64,000 nt of DNA from an uncultured Aquimarina sp. (GTDB lineage: Bacteria > Bacteroidota > Bacteroidia > Flavobacteriales > Flavobacteriaceae). Positions 48,834-57,754 of the stretch are shown here, one piece after another. Numbering within the stretch: position 1 is the stretch's first letter; every line of letters begins with the position of its first letter. The position numbers were made by a program, and so were the translations under genes. The stretch spans positions 140,308 through 204,307 of the forward strand of contig CANMWA010000009.1 in assembly GCA_947501475.1 (NCBI GenBank), given 5' to 3'. The notes under the pieces are model-generated. The model saw only the letters and a list, made by a program, of their open reading frames with translations. It did no database searches and was not told the DNA's origin.

Positions 48834-50426
48834 TTAAGTAGCAACTCCCAATGGAGAAAAGAAAATATAAGCAGCAATTACAATAGCTACTAGAACTAAA
48901 GAAACAATATGCCTATGTTTCCAGGGTTTGATATCAACTAACTTTTTATCTACTGGTTGATAAGGAACTTTCATCGGATATAGTTTTCCAAAAAGGAGCA
49001 TAATACTAGTGCTCGTTACAAACAAAATAGCCATGATATGCAAGAAATGTAAGCCTGTGTCAAACACTAACTGAGTGAGGCCATAACAGGTAATGAAAAA
49101 TATTAAGGCAACTTTTGCTCCTATTGGAGGGACTTTTTTGGTAATAAATCCTACGAATAAAATTGTGAAAATAGGTACACTAAAGAATCCTGCTACTTTT
49201 TGAATATAATCAAAAAAACCACCATCTACAAAGGCAATAAATGGGGCAATAAACATGGCAGTCATAGCTAGAAACACCTGTAAATATTTACTTCTTTTGA
49301 TTAATGTCATATCACCTATCTCTTTGTTTTTTTGTTTTAGAAAAGGTTTGTAAATATTAAGCATAAATAGTGTGCTAGAACTATTAAGTCCAGAATTAAA
49401 AGTAGTTAACGCTGCGCCAAAAATGATTGCAGCCATAAACCCTGTTAAATACTCGGGCATTACATCACCAATTAATCGAGGATATACTTCGGCGGTATTT
49501 TCTAGGTTAAAATAAATATGAAGAGCGATGAGCCCTGGAATATTCAATAAAATAGGAGAGATTACTTTGAGAACGCTGGCTAGAGCAATACCTTTTTGAC
49601 CGGCGGCTAGATTTTTTGCTCCCAAAACACGCTGCATGATATACTGTTCTGTTCCCCAATAATTTAAATTCACTAATAACATTCCTGTAAATAGTGTACT
49701 AAATGGTACAGGAGAGTCTGGTTTTCCGATGGCATTAAGATGTTCGGTGTTTTGAGTCAAAATCATATCTAACCCTACTGAAAAACTACCATCGCCGATA
49801 TATAATAGACCAAAAAATGGAACCATTAATCCGCCGATAACAAGTCCTATTCCGTTAATGGCATCAGAGACTGCAATTGCTTTTAGACCACCAAAAATGG
49901 CATAAATACTTCCTACGATCCCAATAGACCATACTAAAATCCAAATGGTCGCCCAATTACTTAGCCCAAAGACATCAGAGAGATCAAACATACCATTAAA
50001 AGCAACTGCTCCAGCATATAATACAGGTGGCATCATATTAATGACATAGCCAACTAGAAAGATAATTGATATCCATTTTTTAATGCTTGAGTCAAATCGA
50101 TCTTCTAAAAAATCGGGAGTGGTCACAGAACCATTTCGTAAATAAATAGGTAAGATAAATTCAGAAACTATAATTAAGGATAAGATAGAGGTCATACCCC
50201 ATGCCATTACGGCTACGCTATCAATATACACTTGCTCGTTTTCTCCAATAAAATTATTGGCACTCATGTTGGTAAGAAAGAGAGATCCACCAATTACAAA
50301 CCATCCTAAACTTCTACCTCCTAAAAAATATCCGTCAGAGGTATTAAGAGCTTCTCCCTTGGTTTTTCGATAAGAAATATAAGCAACCAATAATGTACAA
50401 AGTATAAAAGTAGAAACAGCAAACAT
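48834..50426 (-). CDS. SSS-family sodium/sugar symporter
   Basis: This 530-residue inner-membrane protein has about 14 helices of the solute:sodium symporter fold. FLGGRSLGWFVIGGSLFLTN and SANNFIGENEQVY near the N-terminus match the sodium/galactose (vSGLT) group, as does the NYWGTEQYIMQRVLGAKNL segment. I use the ATG at 50426 (MFAVSTFILCTLLVAYISYR); a GTG two codons upstream is the alternative. As the first gene of the operon, it probably imports the galactoside that the GH36 and GH2 enzymes then split. Confidence 0.93.
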   Translation of the reverse strand: MFAVSTFILCTLLVAYISYRKTKGEALNTSDGYFLGGRSLGWFVIGGSLFLTNMSANNFIGENEQVYIDSVAVMAWGMTSILSLIIVSEFILPIYLRNGSVTTPDFLEDRFDSSIKKWISIIFLVGYVINMMPPVLYAGAVAFNGMFDLSDVFGLSNWATIWILVWSIGIVGSIYAIFGGLKAIAVSDAINGIGLVIGGLMVPFFGLLYIGDGSFSVGLDMILTQNTEHLNAIGKPDSPVPFSTLFTGMLLVNLNYWGTEQYIMQRVLGAKNLAAGQKGIALASVLKVISPILLNIPGLIALHIYFNLENTAEVYPRLIGDVMPEYLTGFMAAIIFGAALTTFNSGLNSSSTLFMLNIYKPFLKQKNKEIGDMTLIKRSKYLQVFLAMTAMFIAPFIAFVDGGFFDYIQKVAGFFSVPIFTILFVGFITKKVPPIGAKVALIFFITCYGLTQLVFDTGLHFLHIMAILFVTSTSIMLLFGKLYPMKVPYQPVDKKLVDIKPWKHRHIVSLVLVAIVIAAYIFFSPLGVAT

Positions 50427-50436
50427 AAGCACGATT

Positions 50437-50480
50437 TTATTAAATGGTTATGATTACCATAAACAGCAATCATTTAATAA
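50437..50480. promoter_or_regulatory. Inverted repeat upstream of the galactoside operon
   Basis: TTATTAAATGGTT (50437-50449) and AATCATTTAATAA (50468-50480) match in 12 of 13 positions as an inverted repeat, just before the symporter start. It is a candidate operator for an unlinked regulator; no regulator gene is near. Confidence 0.5.
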
Positions 50481-50604
50481 AGATTCACTTAAAAAAAGTG
50501 ATCATACAGGTAGTATAGCATAGGTTAGTCAAACTTAAATAAAAATAATTAATGTAAAAAATACATTTAATGATTTCTTTACTTGACTCCTGAAAAATTT
50601 AAGG

Positions 50605-51336
50605 CTACTTTTTTAATAATTTTCTAAATGCTTTGGCATCTCCATGAAATAAATCATAATCTACTTTTTTGATACCTTCTAATTTTTTACTATCGGTACG
50701 TTGCCAGATAGTCCATCCTTTATTTATCCATGTATCAGGAATTTTGGGTGATTTTGCTTTTGTATATTCGGCAACCCATAGTTGATATTTGGCAAAATCA
50801 GGATTGTTTAGATATTTGTTAGCAAAAGAAGTATTAGAGTAAATAATTGGAGCTACCCCAAAGTGTTCTGCTATAACTTTTAGCCAAGACAATGTGTTTT
50901 TTTGATACGTCTGTTTATCTACAGCTGTTTTAATACCTAATTCTTCTAGATCTAGTACTGGTGGTAAATCTCCAGGTTCTAATTGACCTATGGCTGCAAT
51001 AAAATTTTCTGCTTGTTTTATAGGATCTTTACCTGTTACATAAAAATGGTATGCTCCGTTATATATACATTGAGATTTTGCAGCAGTTCTATTTTGTTTA
51101 AATCTTGGATCTTTAAAATGCGTACTTTGTGATGCTTTTATATAAACAAAATTAACACCATCTTTTTTGATCTCATCCCATTTTATGTTGTTCTGGAAAT
51201 GAGAAATATCCATTCCTTGAATGGTAAGCTCTGTTTCTATCCTTTTATGTTCCAAATAACAAGGATCTTTCTTATTGGTTTTGCAAGAAAAAAGCACTAA
51301 CGATAAGACTAACATTTGTGGTAATAATTGTTTCAT
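50605..51336 (-). CDS. GH25 lysozyme-like lipoprotein
   Basis: The protein has 243 residues with a lipoprotein signal (VLSLVLFSCKTNKK, cysteine at 18). The GH25 barrel has the first catalytic Asp in GMDISHFQNNIKWDEIKKDG, then YHFYVTGKDPIKQAENFI and the Asp/Glu pair in LPPVLDLEELG, plus IIYSNTSFANKYL. It should cut peptidoglycan between MurNAc and GlcNAc, in the periplasm or outside the cell. A hypothetical membrane protein gene lies upstream on the same strand. Confidence 0.93.
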   Translation of the reverse strand: MKQLLPQMLVLSLVLFSCKTNKKDPCYLEHKRIETELTIQGMDISHFQNNIKWDEIKKDGVNFVYIKASQSTHFKDPRFKQNRTAAKSQCIYNGAYHFYVTGKDPIKQAENFIAAIGQLEPGDLPPVLDLEELGIKTAVDKQTYQKNTLSWLKVIAEHFGVAPIIYSNTSFANKYLNNPDFAKYQLWVAEYTKAKSPKIPDTWINKGWTIWQRTDSKKLEGIKKVDYDLFHGDAKAFRKLLKK

Positions 51337-51369
51337 TGATTTTGGTTATTTGATATTAAGAGTACTATA

Positions 51370-52308
51370 CTATTTTGAATCGTTTGTTAGGTCTTTTTTG
51401 AGTTCTTTGAGGTTTTCGATTTCGGTAGTTTGTATTGTGCTTAATCCTGAAAAATGAAAGAATTTTTTAAGGAAAAAACCCATAAGATAGAAATACAATA
51501 AAGGTAAGATCAAGAAAAGGACAATAAGGTTGCTTACCATATTGATGATAAGTTTCATCAATTCTTTTTTGCCTTCTTTAAGGACTTCATAAGTTTCAGA
51601 AAACCCTTCTTCAACATCGACTCCAACATCTTCGACTTTATTTACAACGGCATCTTCAACTTTTTTAAATACACTTATGTCTTTTCGTCCCTTTTCTTTT
51701 GCTCGTTCTAGCTGCCTTTCTTTTCTGGTTTGTTGTTTTGATTTGACTTTTTTTCTCTTTTCTTCATATTTGTTTTTTATCGAAGATAAATGTTCATGTA
51801 ATGCAGACCCCAGATCTAGTTGCATAGTATCTGACACATAATGGATCCCATTTACATATAGTGAAATCCCAGGGTTAATAAGTAAAGCTACAATGAGTAA
51901 TTTTATAGCAAGTTGCTTGTATTTGTTTAAGAATATACCAATGAGAAATATAAGAGGAAGTAGTTTAAAAAATAATGATTTGCCCATTTGCACCAAGATG
52001 GTTTGGATTGCAATTACAATATTTGAAAAAGTTAGGTAATTAATTACTCTGGTAAAAATATCCGAAAGTTCTATTGCAAGCCCACCAATCAAAGGGATTT
52101 TAGAGTGATTAATGCCAATTGCAATGCTTTTTAATTCTAGTGCAACGCCAAGGCTTAACATCATATCGCTATTTACATCAGATAAAAATTTCATAGCGGG
52201 TTTTACAAGTACATTGCTAAAACCTAATAGAACAAGAATTACAGTGATAACAATAATCCAAATCTTGTCTTTTTTGACAAGATTAGAGAGAGCTTGGTTA
52301 GTATTCAT
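51370..52308 (-). CDS. Hypothetical multi-pass membrane protein with basic coiled-coil insert
   Basis: I do not recognise this family. Its 312 residues have membrane helices near 17-36, 88-125 and 135-150, then a highly basic helical stretch (KNKYEEKRKKVKSKQQTRKE then RQLERAKEKGRKD, about 180-215), then helices near 255-285 and an acidic tail. There is no signal peptide. The charged insert is probably cytoplasmic. It lies 34 bases before the GH25 gene on the same strand, so an envelope role is possible but unproven. Confidence 0.7.
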   Translation of the reverse strand: MNTNQALSNLVKKDKIWIIVITVILVLLGFSNVLVKPAMKFLSDVNSDMMLSLGVALELKSIAIGINHSKIPLIGGLAIELSDIFTRVINYLTFSNIVIAIQTILVQMGKSLFFKLLPLIFLIGIFLNKYKQLAIKLLIVALLINPGISLYVNGIHYVSDTMQLDLGSALHEHLSSIKNKYEEKRKKVKSKQQTRKERQLERAKEKGRKDISVFKKVEDAVVNKVEDVGVDVEEGFSETYEVLKEGKKELMKLIINMVSNLIVLFLILPLLYFYLMGFFLKKFFHFSGLSTIQTTEIENLKELKKDLTNDSK

Positions 52309-52505
52309 GGCTTAGGTTGGTTTAATTTTTTGTGTTTTTTAAAGGTAGCAGTTTTTATAGAAAAATTATATACGTGTTGCTACGTATTTATCTAAATATA
52401 ATTGATCGTAAATCAATAAAAAAGAGTAGTACTATGATCTATATATTTTCTAAAAAATAACTTTTAATTTTTCTATATTGTTAATTAAATCAGGAACTAC
52501 AAATT

Positions 52506-53375
52506 ATGGATAGTATATCAACAATTATTTTGGCCTCATCTCTTATTATTATTATGTTAGGGATGGGGTTGTCACTTGTTATAGATGATTTTAAAAGAAT
52601 ATTTGTTTATCCTAAAGCCATTTTGATAGGAGTAACGAATCAGATTTTAATAGTACCCCTATTAGGATTTGCGCTGGCATCTTTATTTCCATTACAACCT
52701 GAAGTAGCTATAGGAATTATGATTTTGGCTGCTTGTCCAGGAGGCCCAACGTCTAATTTGATATCTCATTTAGCAAAGGGGGATATCGCATTATCGGTTA
52801 CATTGACTGCGATTAGTAGTTTTATTACCATTTTGACGATACCTTTTATTGTAAATTATGCCTTGTTACATTTTTTAGAAGAAGGGCAAATGATCAAATT
52901 AGATGTTATTAATACAATAGTTCAGATTTTGGTAATTACCATTATCCCAGTAAGTATAGGTATGATAATTAGACGATACAGAGAGGCTTTCGCTTTAAAA
53001 ATGGCAAAACCCGTTCGTATAGCATCTGGTATTGTGATTGCACTGGTTATAATAGGCCTTACAATTAAAGAAAGGGATAATTTTGTATCCTATTTTCAAC
53101 AGGCTGGTGTGGTAGCCTTGTGTCTTAATGTTGTAACTATGATGGTAGGTTATTTTTCAGCAAAATTATTTAATATCAAGAATAAAAGTGCTATTTCAAT
53201 TGCTATAGAATCCGGAATTCAAAATGGAACTTTAGCTATAACTATTGCAGTTGTATTGCTTGAAAATGCTTCATTTGCCATCGCCCCGGCGGTATATAGC
53301 TTGTTGATGTTTTTTACAGGAGGAGCTGCGATTTATTTTGGAATTAAGAAAAATAAAGCTGTTAATCAACATTGA
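52506..53375 (+). CDS. BASS-family (bile acid:sodium symporter-like) transporter
   Basis: This 289-residue inner-membrane protein has about nine helices. The BASS fold is marked by MLGMGLSLVIDDFKRIF near the N-terminus, the sodium-site stretch MILAACPGGPTSNLISHLAK and the repeat-2 counterpart SIAIESGIQNGTLAIT. Bacterial members import organic acids or pantothenate-like compounds with sodium; the substrate is unknown. A 717-base noncoding region follows, with Fnr-like arrays. Confidence 0.92.
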   Translation: MDSISTIILASSLIIIMLGMGLSLVIDDFKRIFVYPKAILIGVTNQILIVPLLGFALASLFPLQPEVAIGIMILAACPGGPTSNLISHLAKGDIALSVTLTAISSFITILTIPFIVNYALLHFLEEGQMIKLDVINTIVQILVITIIPVSIGMIIRRYREAFALKMAKPVRIASGIVIALVIIGLTIKERDNFVSYFQQAGVVALCLNVVTMMVGYFSAKLFNIKNKSAISIAIESGIQNGTLAITIAVVLLENASFAIAPAVYSLLMFFTGGAAIYFGIKKNKAVNQH

Positions 53376-53432
53376 TGTAGCAAAAAATCATCGCTAAAAC
53401 TATTTTGTTTTTAATAGATCAACAACCCTAAA

Positions 53433-53490
53433 CTGATATAAGTCAAAAAAACAATTGACGAAAATCAGGGCTTATATTGATGAATTCGAG
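53433..53490 (+). promoter_or_regulatory. Array of three Fnr-like boxes, 22-nt period (array 1)
   Basis: Boxes CTGATATAAGTCAA (53433), TTGACGAAAATCAG (53455) and TTGATGAATTCGAG (53477, right half degenerate) start exactly 22 bases apart. The second and third are centred 55 and 33 bases upstream of the centre of TACTTTTG (53513-53520). They resemble the Fnr consensus TTGATnnnnATCAA. Confidence 0.7.
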
Positions 53491-53512
53491 ATCATGAGAA
53501 TAGAGAAGTATC

Positions 53513-53520
53513 TACTTTTG
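53513..53520 (+). promoter_or_regulatory. -7 element downstream of array 1
   Basis: TACTTTTG fits TAnnTTTG. No TTG lies 18-20 bases upstream; the Fnr-like boxes take that place, as expected for an activator-dependent promoter. No convincing gene starts nearby. Confidence 0.6.
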
Positions 53521-53714
53521 ATATGTGATTAACTACACAATATCCCAAGCCTGTGAAATCAAAAACTACCGGAAATTTTTATCCATTCCCAAACAGATTA
53601 CACCCAAAGTTATATTGATTGTTTTTTTGAGGCAAAAGCAAAGCTGTTTTATCAGTAAAAAAACTCATTTTTAGTACTAGAAATTTAAGAAAATGACATC
53701 CATAAAATAACCAC

Positions 53715-53772
53715 TTGATATAAATCAAAATAACAATTGATAAATGTCAAAACTTTAATTGATAGATGTCAT
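53715..53772 (+). promoter_or_regulatory. Array of three Fnr-like boxes, 22-nt period (array 2)
   Basis: TTGATATAAATCAA (53715), TTGATAAATGTCAA (53737) and TTGATAGATGTCAT (53759) start exactly 22 bases apart. The spacers also resemble array 1 (AATAACAA against AAAAACAA), so the arrays are probably a duplication. The place matching the -7 element (53795-53802) is GGTTTTCG, which is off consensus. Confidence 0.72.
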
Positions 53773-53824
53773 GATTTATGTGTTTACAGGTAATGGTTTT
53801 CGTGTTGTTTGTTTTTGTATATAA

Positions 53825-53855
53825 TTGATAAACAAATTATTACGATATAATTTTG
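53825..53855 (+). promoter_or_regulatory. Promoter before the T9SS phosphoesterase gene
   Basis: TTG (53825-53827), 20 bases, TAATTTTG (53848-53855) matches the Bacteroidota consensus. Array 2 lies 70-140 bases upstream. It predicts a leader of about 230 bases. Confidence 0.55.
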
Positions 53856-54092
53856 AATAATAACAGTAATTAAATAGGGGATGATATTACTTTTATACGT
53901 CTTAAATAATAAACAGCATGTAATTTTAATTAATAACCAAATTATAAATATGCAGACTCACAAAACCTCAAGCAAAAAAACAAGAATTACGTTTCCCCGA
54001 CCCCAATGTCATTTCAGACATAAAAGATTTTTCTTATTAAGATCTTAAAATCAATTTTCAAACACAAAAATTTAATATTTAAAACTCGACTT

Positions 54093-57000
54093 ATGAATTT
54101 AAGGAAGAACATATTCTTTCTAGTCACTGTTTTGTTGTTTTCGATATTCGTAAACGCACGAAATAATAAAGACGGAAAGAGTTTCAAAATGACATCAGGT
54201 AATACTAGTAGTATTACCAATGTTAAACTATCAGAGCAATCAACTCCATTATCTACAGTAGGAACTACAACTATAGGAGATCGAACTATTGCCACTACCA
54301 ACCGACGAGCAATGCCATATATGATGACTGAAAATGGCACATTACAAAGTATTGCTGTACATATTACTGCAGGAGGTGGTGATATGCAGTTGGGAGTATA
54401 TTCTGATAATAACGGAGTGCCAGGGCCTAAATTAGGTCAAACAGCAGAAACGACAGCCAACTCAAATGCAGGATGGCAAACTATTGCTCTAGAAAACCCA
54501 GTTACAGTTAATAATGGGCAAAAAATATGGTTAGCTTGGATCTTTTCTGGTGGCGGCACTAGTATCTCCTACATTGTTGGAGGAGGTCTGGAAAATGGAA
54601 GATATAGCACTTCTGGAACAAGCTGGTCTAACAGCGGCAATAATATGCCAACAAACATAGGCAATGGATCACAAGGTGATTGGGGATATTCTATTTATGC
54701 AAACTATTCAACAGGTCCGGCTCCTGTTACATATACATTAACAACCAATACTGTTGGGCAAGGTTCTGTAAATGGTGGAGGGACTTATAATGATGGAGAA
54801 ACTGCTACTGTTACTGCAACAGCTTCTTCTGGTTGGCAATTTGATGGATGGAGTGGTGCACTCTCTGGATCGATTAATCCAGGTACGGTAGTGATGAATG
54901 CTGATAAAAGTATAACTGCTACTTTTAGTGAAATTGTTGATAATGAGGCACCATCTGTTCCTTCTGGACTTACTACTTCTAGTACTACATCTAACAGTAC
55001 TAATTTATCTTGGACCGCTTCTACCGATAATATAGGAGTAAGTGGATATGATATTTCTCAAAATGGAACTGTCATTGGAACATCTACTGCTACTAACTTT
55101 AATGTTACGGGACTTTCTGCTGAAACTACATATAGTTTTGCAGTAAGAGCCAAGGATGCTTCAGGAAATGTATCTAGTAATAGTGCTACAATAAATGTAA
55201 CCACAACAGCTACTCCTACTCAATTATTTACAGTTGGGATTACCACCATAGGAACCAGTACATCTACTCACGCCGACCGAAGAGCAATGCCATATACTAT
55301 GCCCGAAAATGGAACACTGCAAAGCATTGCTATCCATGTTGTAGGTGGTTCTGGAGATATTCAGCTGGGTGTTTATGCTGATAATAATGGTGTGCCTAGT
55401 AACAAACTAACACAAACTATTGTAACATCTGTTAATGCAACCACTGGTTGGCAAACCATTGCTTTAGAAAATCCAATTACTATCAGTAATGGCGATACTA
55501 TATGGTTAGCTTGGATGCTTTCAACTAATCCTGGTGTTGCTTATGTTACCGGAAGCCCTGGAAGATATAGTGCTACTGGAACAACCTGGTCCACAAGTGG
55601 AAACAATATGCCTTCAAGTTATGGCAGCGGGAGCCAGGCAGATTTTAGATATTCAATATATGCCAATTATACTCAATTTGTTGATACGCAAGCTCCTTCT
55701 ACACCTACCAATTTAACTTCTTCTAATGTAAGAAATACTTCAGTAGATTTAAGTTGGAACGTTTCTACAGATGATATTGGTGTTACAGGATATGATGTAT
55801 ATCAAGGCAGTACAATTATTGGTACATCTACCACAGCTAGTTATAGTGTTAATGGTCTTACAGCAAATACCGGATATAGTTTTAGTGTAAGAGCCAAAGA
55901 TGCTGCCGGTAATGTTTCTGCCAATAGTAGTGCAATTAATATTACAACTACTAATGTTATAGAATATACATTGACTACCAATACAGTAGGTCAAGGAACT
56001 GTAAGTGGTGGTGGAGCATATAATGATGGAGAAACCGCTACTGTCACTGCAACAGCTGCTACAGGTTGGGAATTTACAGGATGGAGTGGTTCCTTATCAG
56101 GAAATGTAAACCCATCATCTGTGATTATGAACGCTAACAAATCTATAACAGCAACATTTACAGAGGCTATCGTAATTAGTACTTCTACAGAAAAGTATCG
56201 TTTGACCTGGAGAACAGACCCATCTACGACTATGGTTATAGGGTGGAACCAAGTACGAGGAACCAACCCTGTAGTACATTATGGCCCTACAGATTTTGGA
56301 TCTAGTTCTAGTTCATATCCTTTTAGTAAAACAGTAGACAGAAGTGTTTCTAGTAAAGGGATGAACAATCGTTATGCACGATTAACAGGACTTCAGCCCG
56401 ATACTGCTTACTATTTTGTAATTAGAGATAGCGAAGGAGTTTCAAAACGATATTGGTTTAAGACTGCACCAAATGATCCTACAACAAGATTATCGATTGT
56501 AGCTGGAGGAGATTCTAGAAACAACCGTACGCCTAGACAGAATGCCAATAGGTTAGTTGCTAAGATTAGACCTCATGTTGTATTGTTTGGAGGAGATATG
56601 ACGAGTTCAAGTAGTAGTTCACAATGGCAAAACTGGTTTAATGATTGGCAATTAACCGTCGGATCAGATGGTAGAATGATTCCGGTAGTTGCTGCACGAG
56701 GGAACCATGAGAGCTCTAATGATATTAGAGATTTATTTGATATTCCAACGGGAGCAGGAGGAGAGTACTATGCTTTAAGTTTTGGAGGTAATCTAATGAG
56801 AACCTATACTTTAAATACAGAAGTTACTCCAGCCGGTACGCAAGGTACGTGGTTAGCCAATGATTTGGCAGCTAATTCGGCAAGCCATACCTGGGCAGTA
56901 GCTCAGTATCATAGATCAACTCGACCACATGAGCCGGGAAAATCAGAACAGAATGATCAATATGAGGCATGGTCAAAGCCATTTTACACCCATGCAGTAC

Positions 57001-57671
57001 AGTTGGTAATGGAGAGTGATTCTCACGTTGTGAAACGTACCTGGCCAATTAAGCCATCTACAGGTGCAGGAAGTGATGAAGGATTTGTGAGAGTTGATAA
57101 TGACCCAAAACGTGCAGTATATGTTGGAGAAGGATGTTGGGGAGCTCCGTTAAGAAATGCTTCAGATACTAAGAACTGGACCAGAGCTGCAGGATCCTTT
57201 AATCAGTTTAAGTGGTTATGGGTTGATCAAAACCAAATCATAATGAGAACGATCAAGGTTGATAACGCAAGTAGTGTTGGTCAGGTGAATGATAACAATT
57301 TATTTTCTCTGCCTTCTAATATCGATGTATGGAATCCATCAGGCGGTAGCGTAGTTACGATTGATAATCCACATAGCTTAACATTACGAAGTAGTGTAAC
57401 TACTAATACTACTAAAAGTAGTTCTGTATTTGATTTTAGTGTTCATCCTAACCCAGTTACATCAGGATTGTTACACATTACACACCCTAATTATAACAAA
57501 ACTCAAGGGGTAAAAGCAGTCATTAGAGATTTGTTTGGAAAAGTGATTGATCAAATTACTCTTAAATCTAAAACCGAAACATATAACATAGATAAACTAA
57601 ATAAGGGAGTTTATTTTGTTAGTATTAAGGATGGAAAACGTAAAATAAGTATAAAGTTCGTTAAAAGATAG
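54093..57671 (+). CDS. T9SS-secreted multidomain metallophosphoesterase (purple-acid-phosphatase-like)
   Basis: This 1192-residue secreted protein begins with a signal peptide (about 1-22). Two copies of a beta-sandwich module follow (about 50-205 and 375-525; both have RRAMPY, NGTLQSIA, GWQTIALENP and IWLAW). There are two InlB-like B repeats (YTLTTNTVGQG...NDGETATVTATA) and two FN3 domains. The catalytic part (about 700-1080) has a phosphatase-type FN3 (TGLQPDTAYYFVIRD), then VAGGDSRNN, VLFGGDM, RGNHESSND and VMESDSHVV as metal ligands. A T9SS sorting domain closes it. The substrate is unknown. Upstream Fnr-like arrays suggest control by oxygen or redox state. Confidence 0.88.
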   Translation: MNLRKNIFFLVTVLLFSIFVNARNNKDGKSFKMTSGNTSSITNVKLSEQSTPLSTVGTTTIGDRTIATTNRRAMPYMMTENGTLQSIAVHITAGGGDMQLGVYSDNNGVPGPKLGQTAETTANSNAGWQTIALENPVTVNNGQKIWLAWIFSGGGTSISYIVGGGLENGRYSTSGTSWSNSGNNMPTNIGNGSQGDWGYSIYANYSTGPAPVTYTLTTNTVGQGSVNGGGTYNDGETATVTATASSGWQFDGWSGALSGSINPGTVVMNADKSITATFSEIVDNEAPSVPSGLTTSSTTSNSTNLSWTASTDNIGVSGYDISQNGTVIGTSTATNFNVTGLSAETTYSFAVRAKDASGNVSSNSATINVTTTATPTQLFTVGITTIGTSTSTHADRRAMPYTMPENGTLQSIAIHVVGGSGDIQLGVYADNNGVPSNKLTQTIVTSVNATTGWQTIALENPITISNGDTIWLAWMLSTNPGVAYVTGSPGRYSATGTTWSTSGNNMPSSYGSGSQADFRYSIYANYTQFVDTQAPSTPTNLTSSNVRNTSVDLSWNVSTDDIGVTGYDVYQGSTIIGTSTTASYSVNGLTANTGYSFSVRAKDAAGNVSANSSAINITTTNVIEYTLTTNTVGQGTVSGGGAYNDGETATVTATAATGWEFTGWSGSLSGNVNPSSVIMNANKSITATFTEAIVISTSTEKYRLTWRTDPSTTMVIGWNQVRGTNPVVHYGPTDFGSSSSSYPFSKTVDRSVSSKGMNNRYARLTGLQPDTAYYFVIRDSEGVSKRYWFKTAPNDPTTRLSIVAGGDSRNNRTPRQNANRLVAKIRPHVVLFGGDMTSSSSSSQWQNWFNDWQLTVGSDGRMIPVVAARGNHESSNDIRDLFDIPTGAGGEYYALSFGGNLMRTYTLNTEVTPAGTQGTWLANDLAANSASHTWAVAQYHRSTRPHEPGKSEQNDQYEAWSKPFYTHAVQLVMESDSHVVKRTWPIKPSTGAGSDEGFVRVDNDPKRAVYVGEGCWGAPLRNASDTKNWTRAAGSFNQFKWLWVDQNQIIMRTIKVDNASSVGQVNDNNLFSLPSNIDVWNPSGGSVVTIDNPHSLTLRSSVTTNTTKSSSVFDFSVHPNPVTSGLLHITHPNYNKTQGVKAVIRDLFGKVIDQITLKSKTETYNIDKLNKGVYFVSIKDGKRKISIKFVKR

Positions 57672-57693
57672 AGCTTTAGTTTTTAGTTGTTTT

Positions 57694-57727
57694 AAACTGC
57701 CTGGAATCCATTTCAGGCAGTTTTTTT
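57694..57727. terminator. Rho-independent terminator (probably bidirectional)
   Basis: AAACTGCCTG and CAGGCAGTTT arms enclose a 10-base loop, and T7 follows. It separates the phosphoesterase gene from the convergent membrane-protein gene. Confidence 0.88.
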
Positions 57728-57754
57728 ATAGGCTTAATTTGACATGTTTTCGGA

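Larger units (their letters stand above)
53376..54092 (+). other. Long noncoding region with duplicated regulatory arrays
   Basis: This is the longest gene-free stretch. It holds two related arrays of Fnr-like boxes (53433-53490 and 53715-53772; offset 282 bases), a consensus -7 element (53513-53520) after the first, and another promoter at 53825-53855. Between the arrays only a weak 50-codon frame (GTG at 53525) is open. The transcript from the first promoter would be a long leader of the phosphoesterase gene or a small RNA. Confidence 0.7.

Noticed and set aside
52402..52416. Fnr-like palindrome TTGATCGTAAATCAA before the BASS transporter
   Set aside because: The half-sites are 5 bases apart rather than 4, it is single, and no -7 element lies at the 33/55 distances seen in the other arrays.
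53525..53674. Open frame of about 50 codons after the array 1 promoter
   Set aside because: It starts with GTG, has no recognisable motif, and ends in a low-complexity AT-rich context. It is not supported as a gene, though a transcript there is possible.
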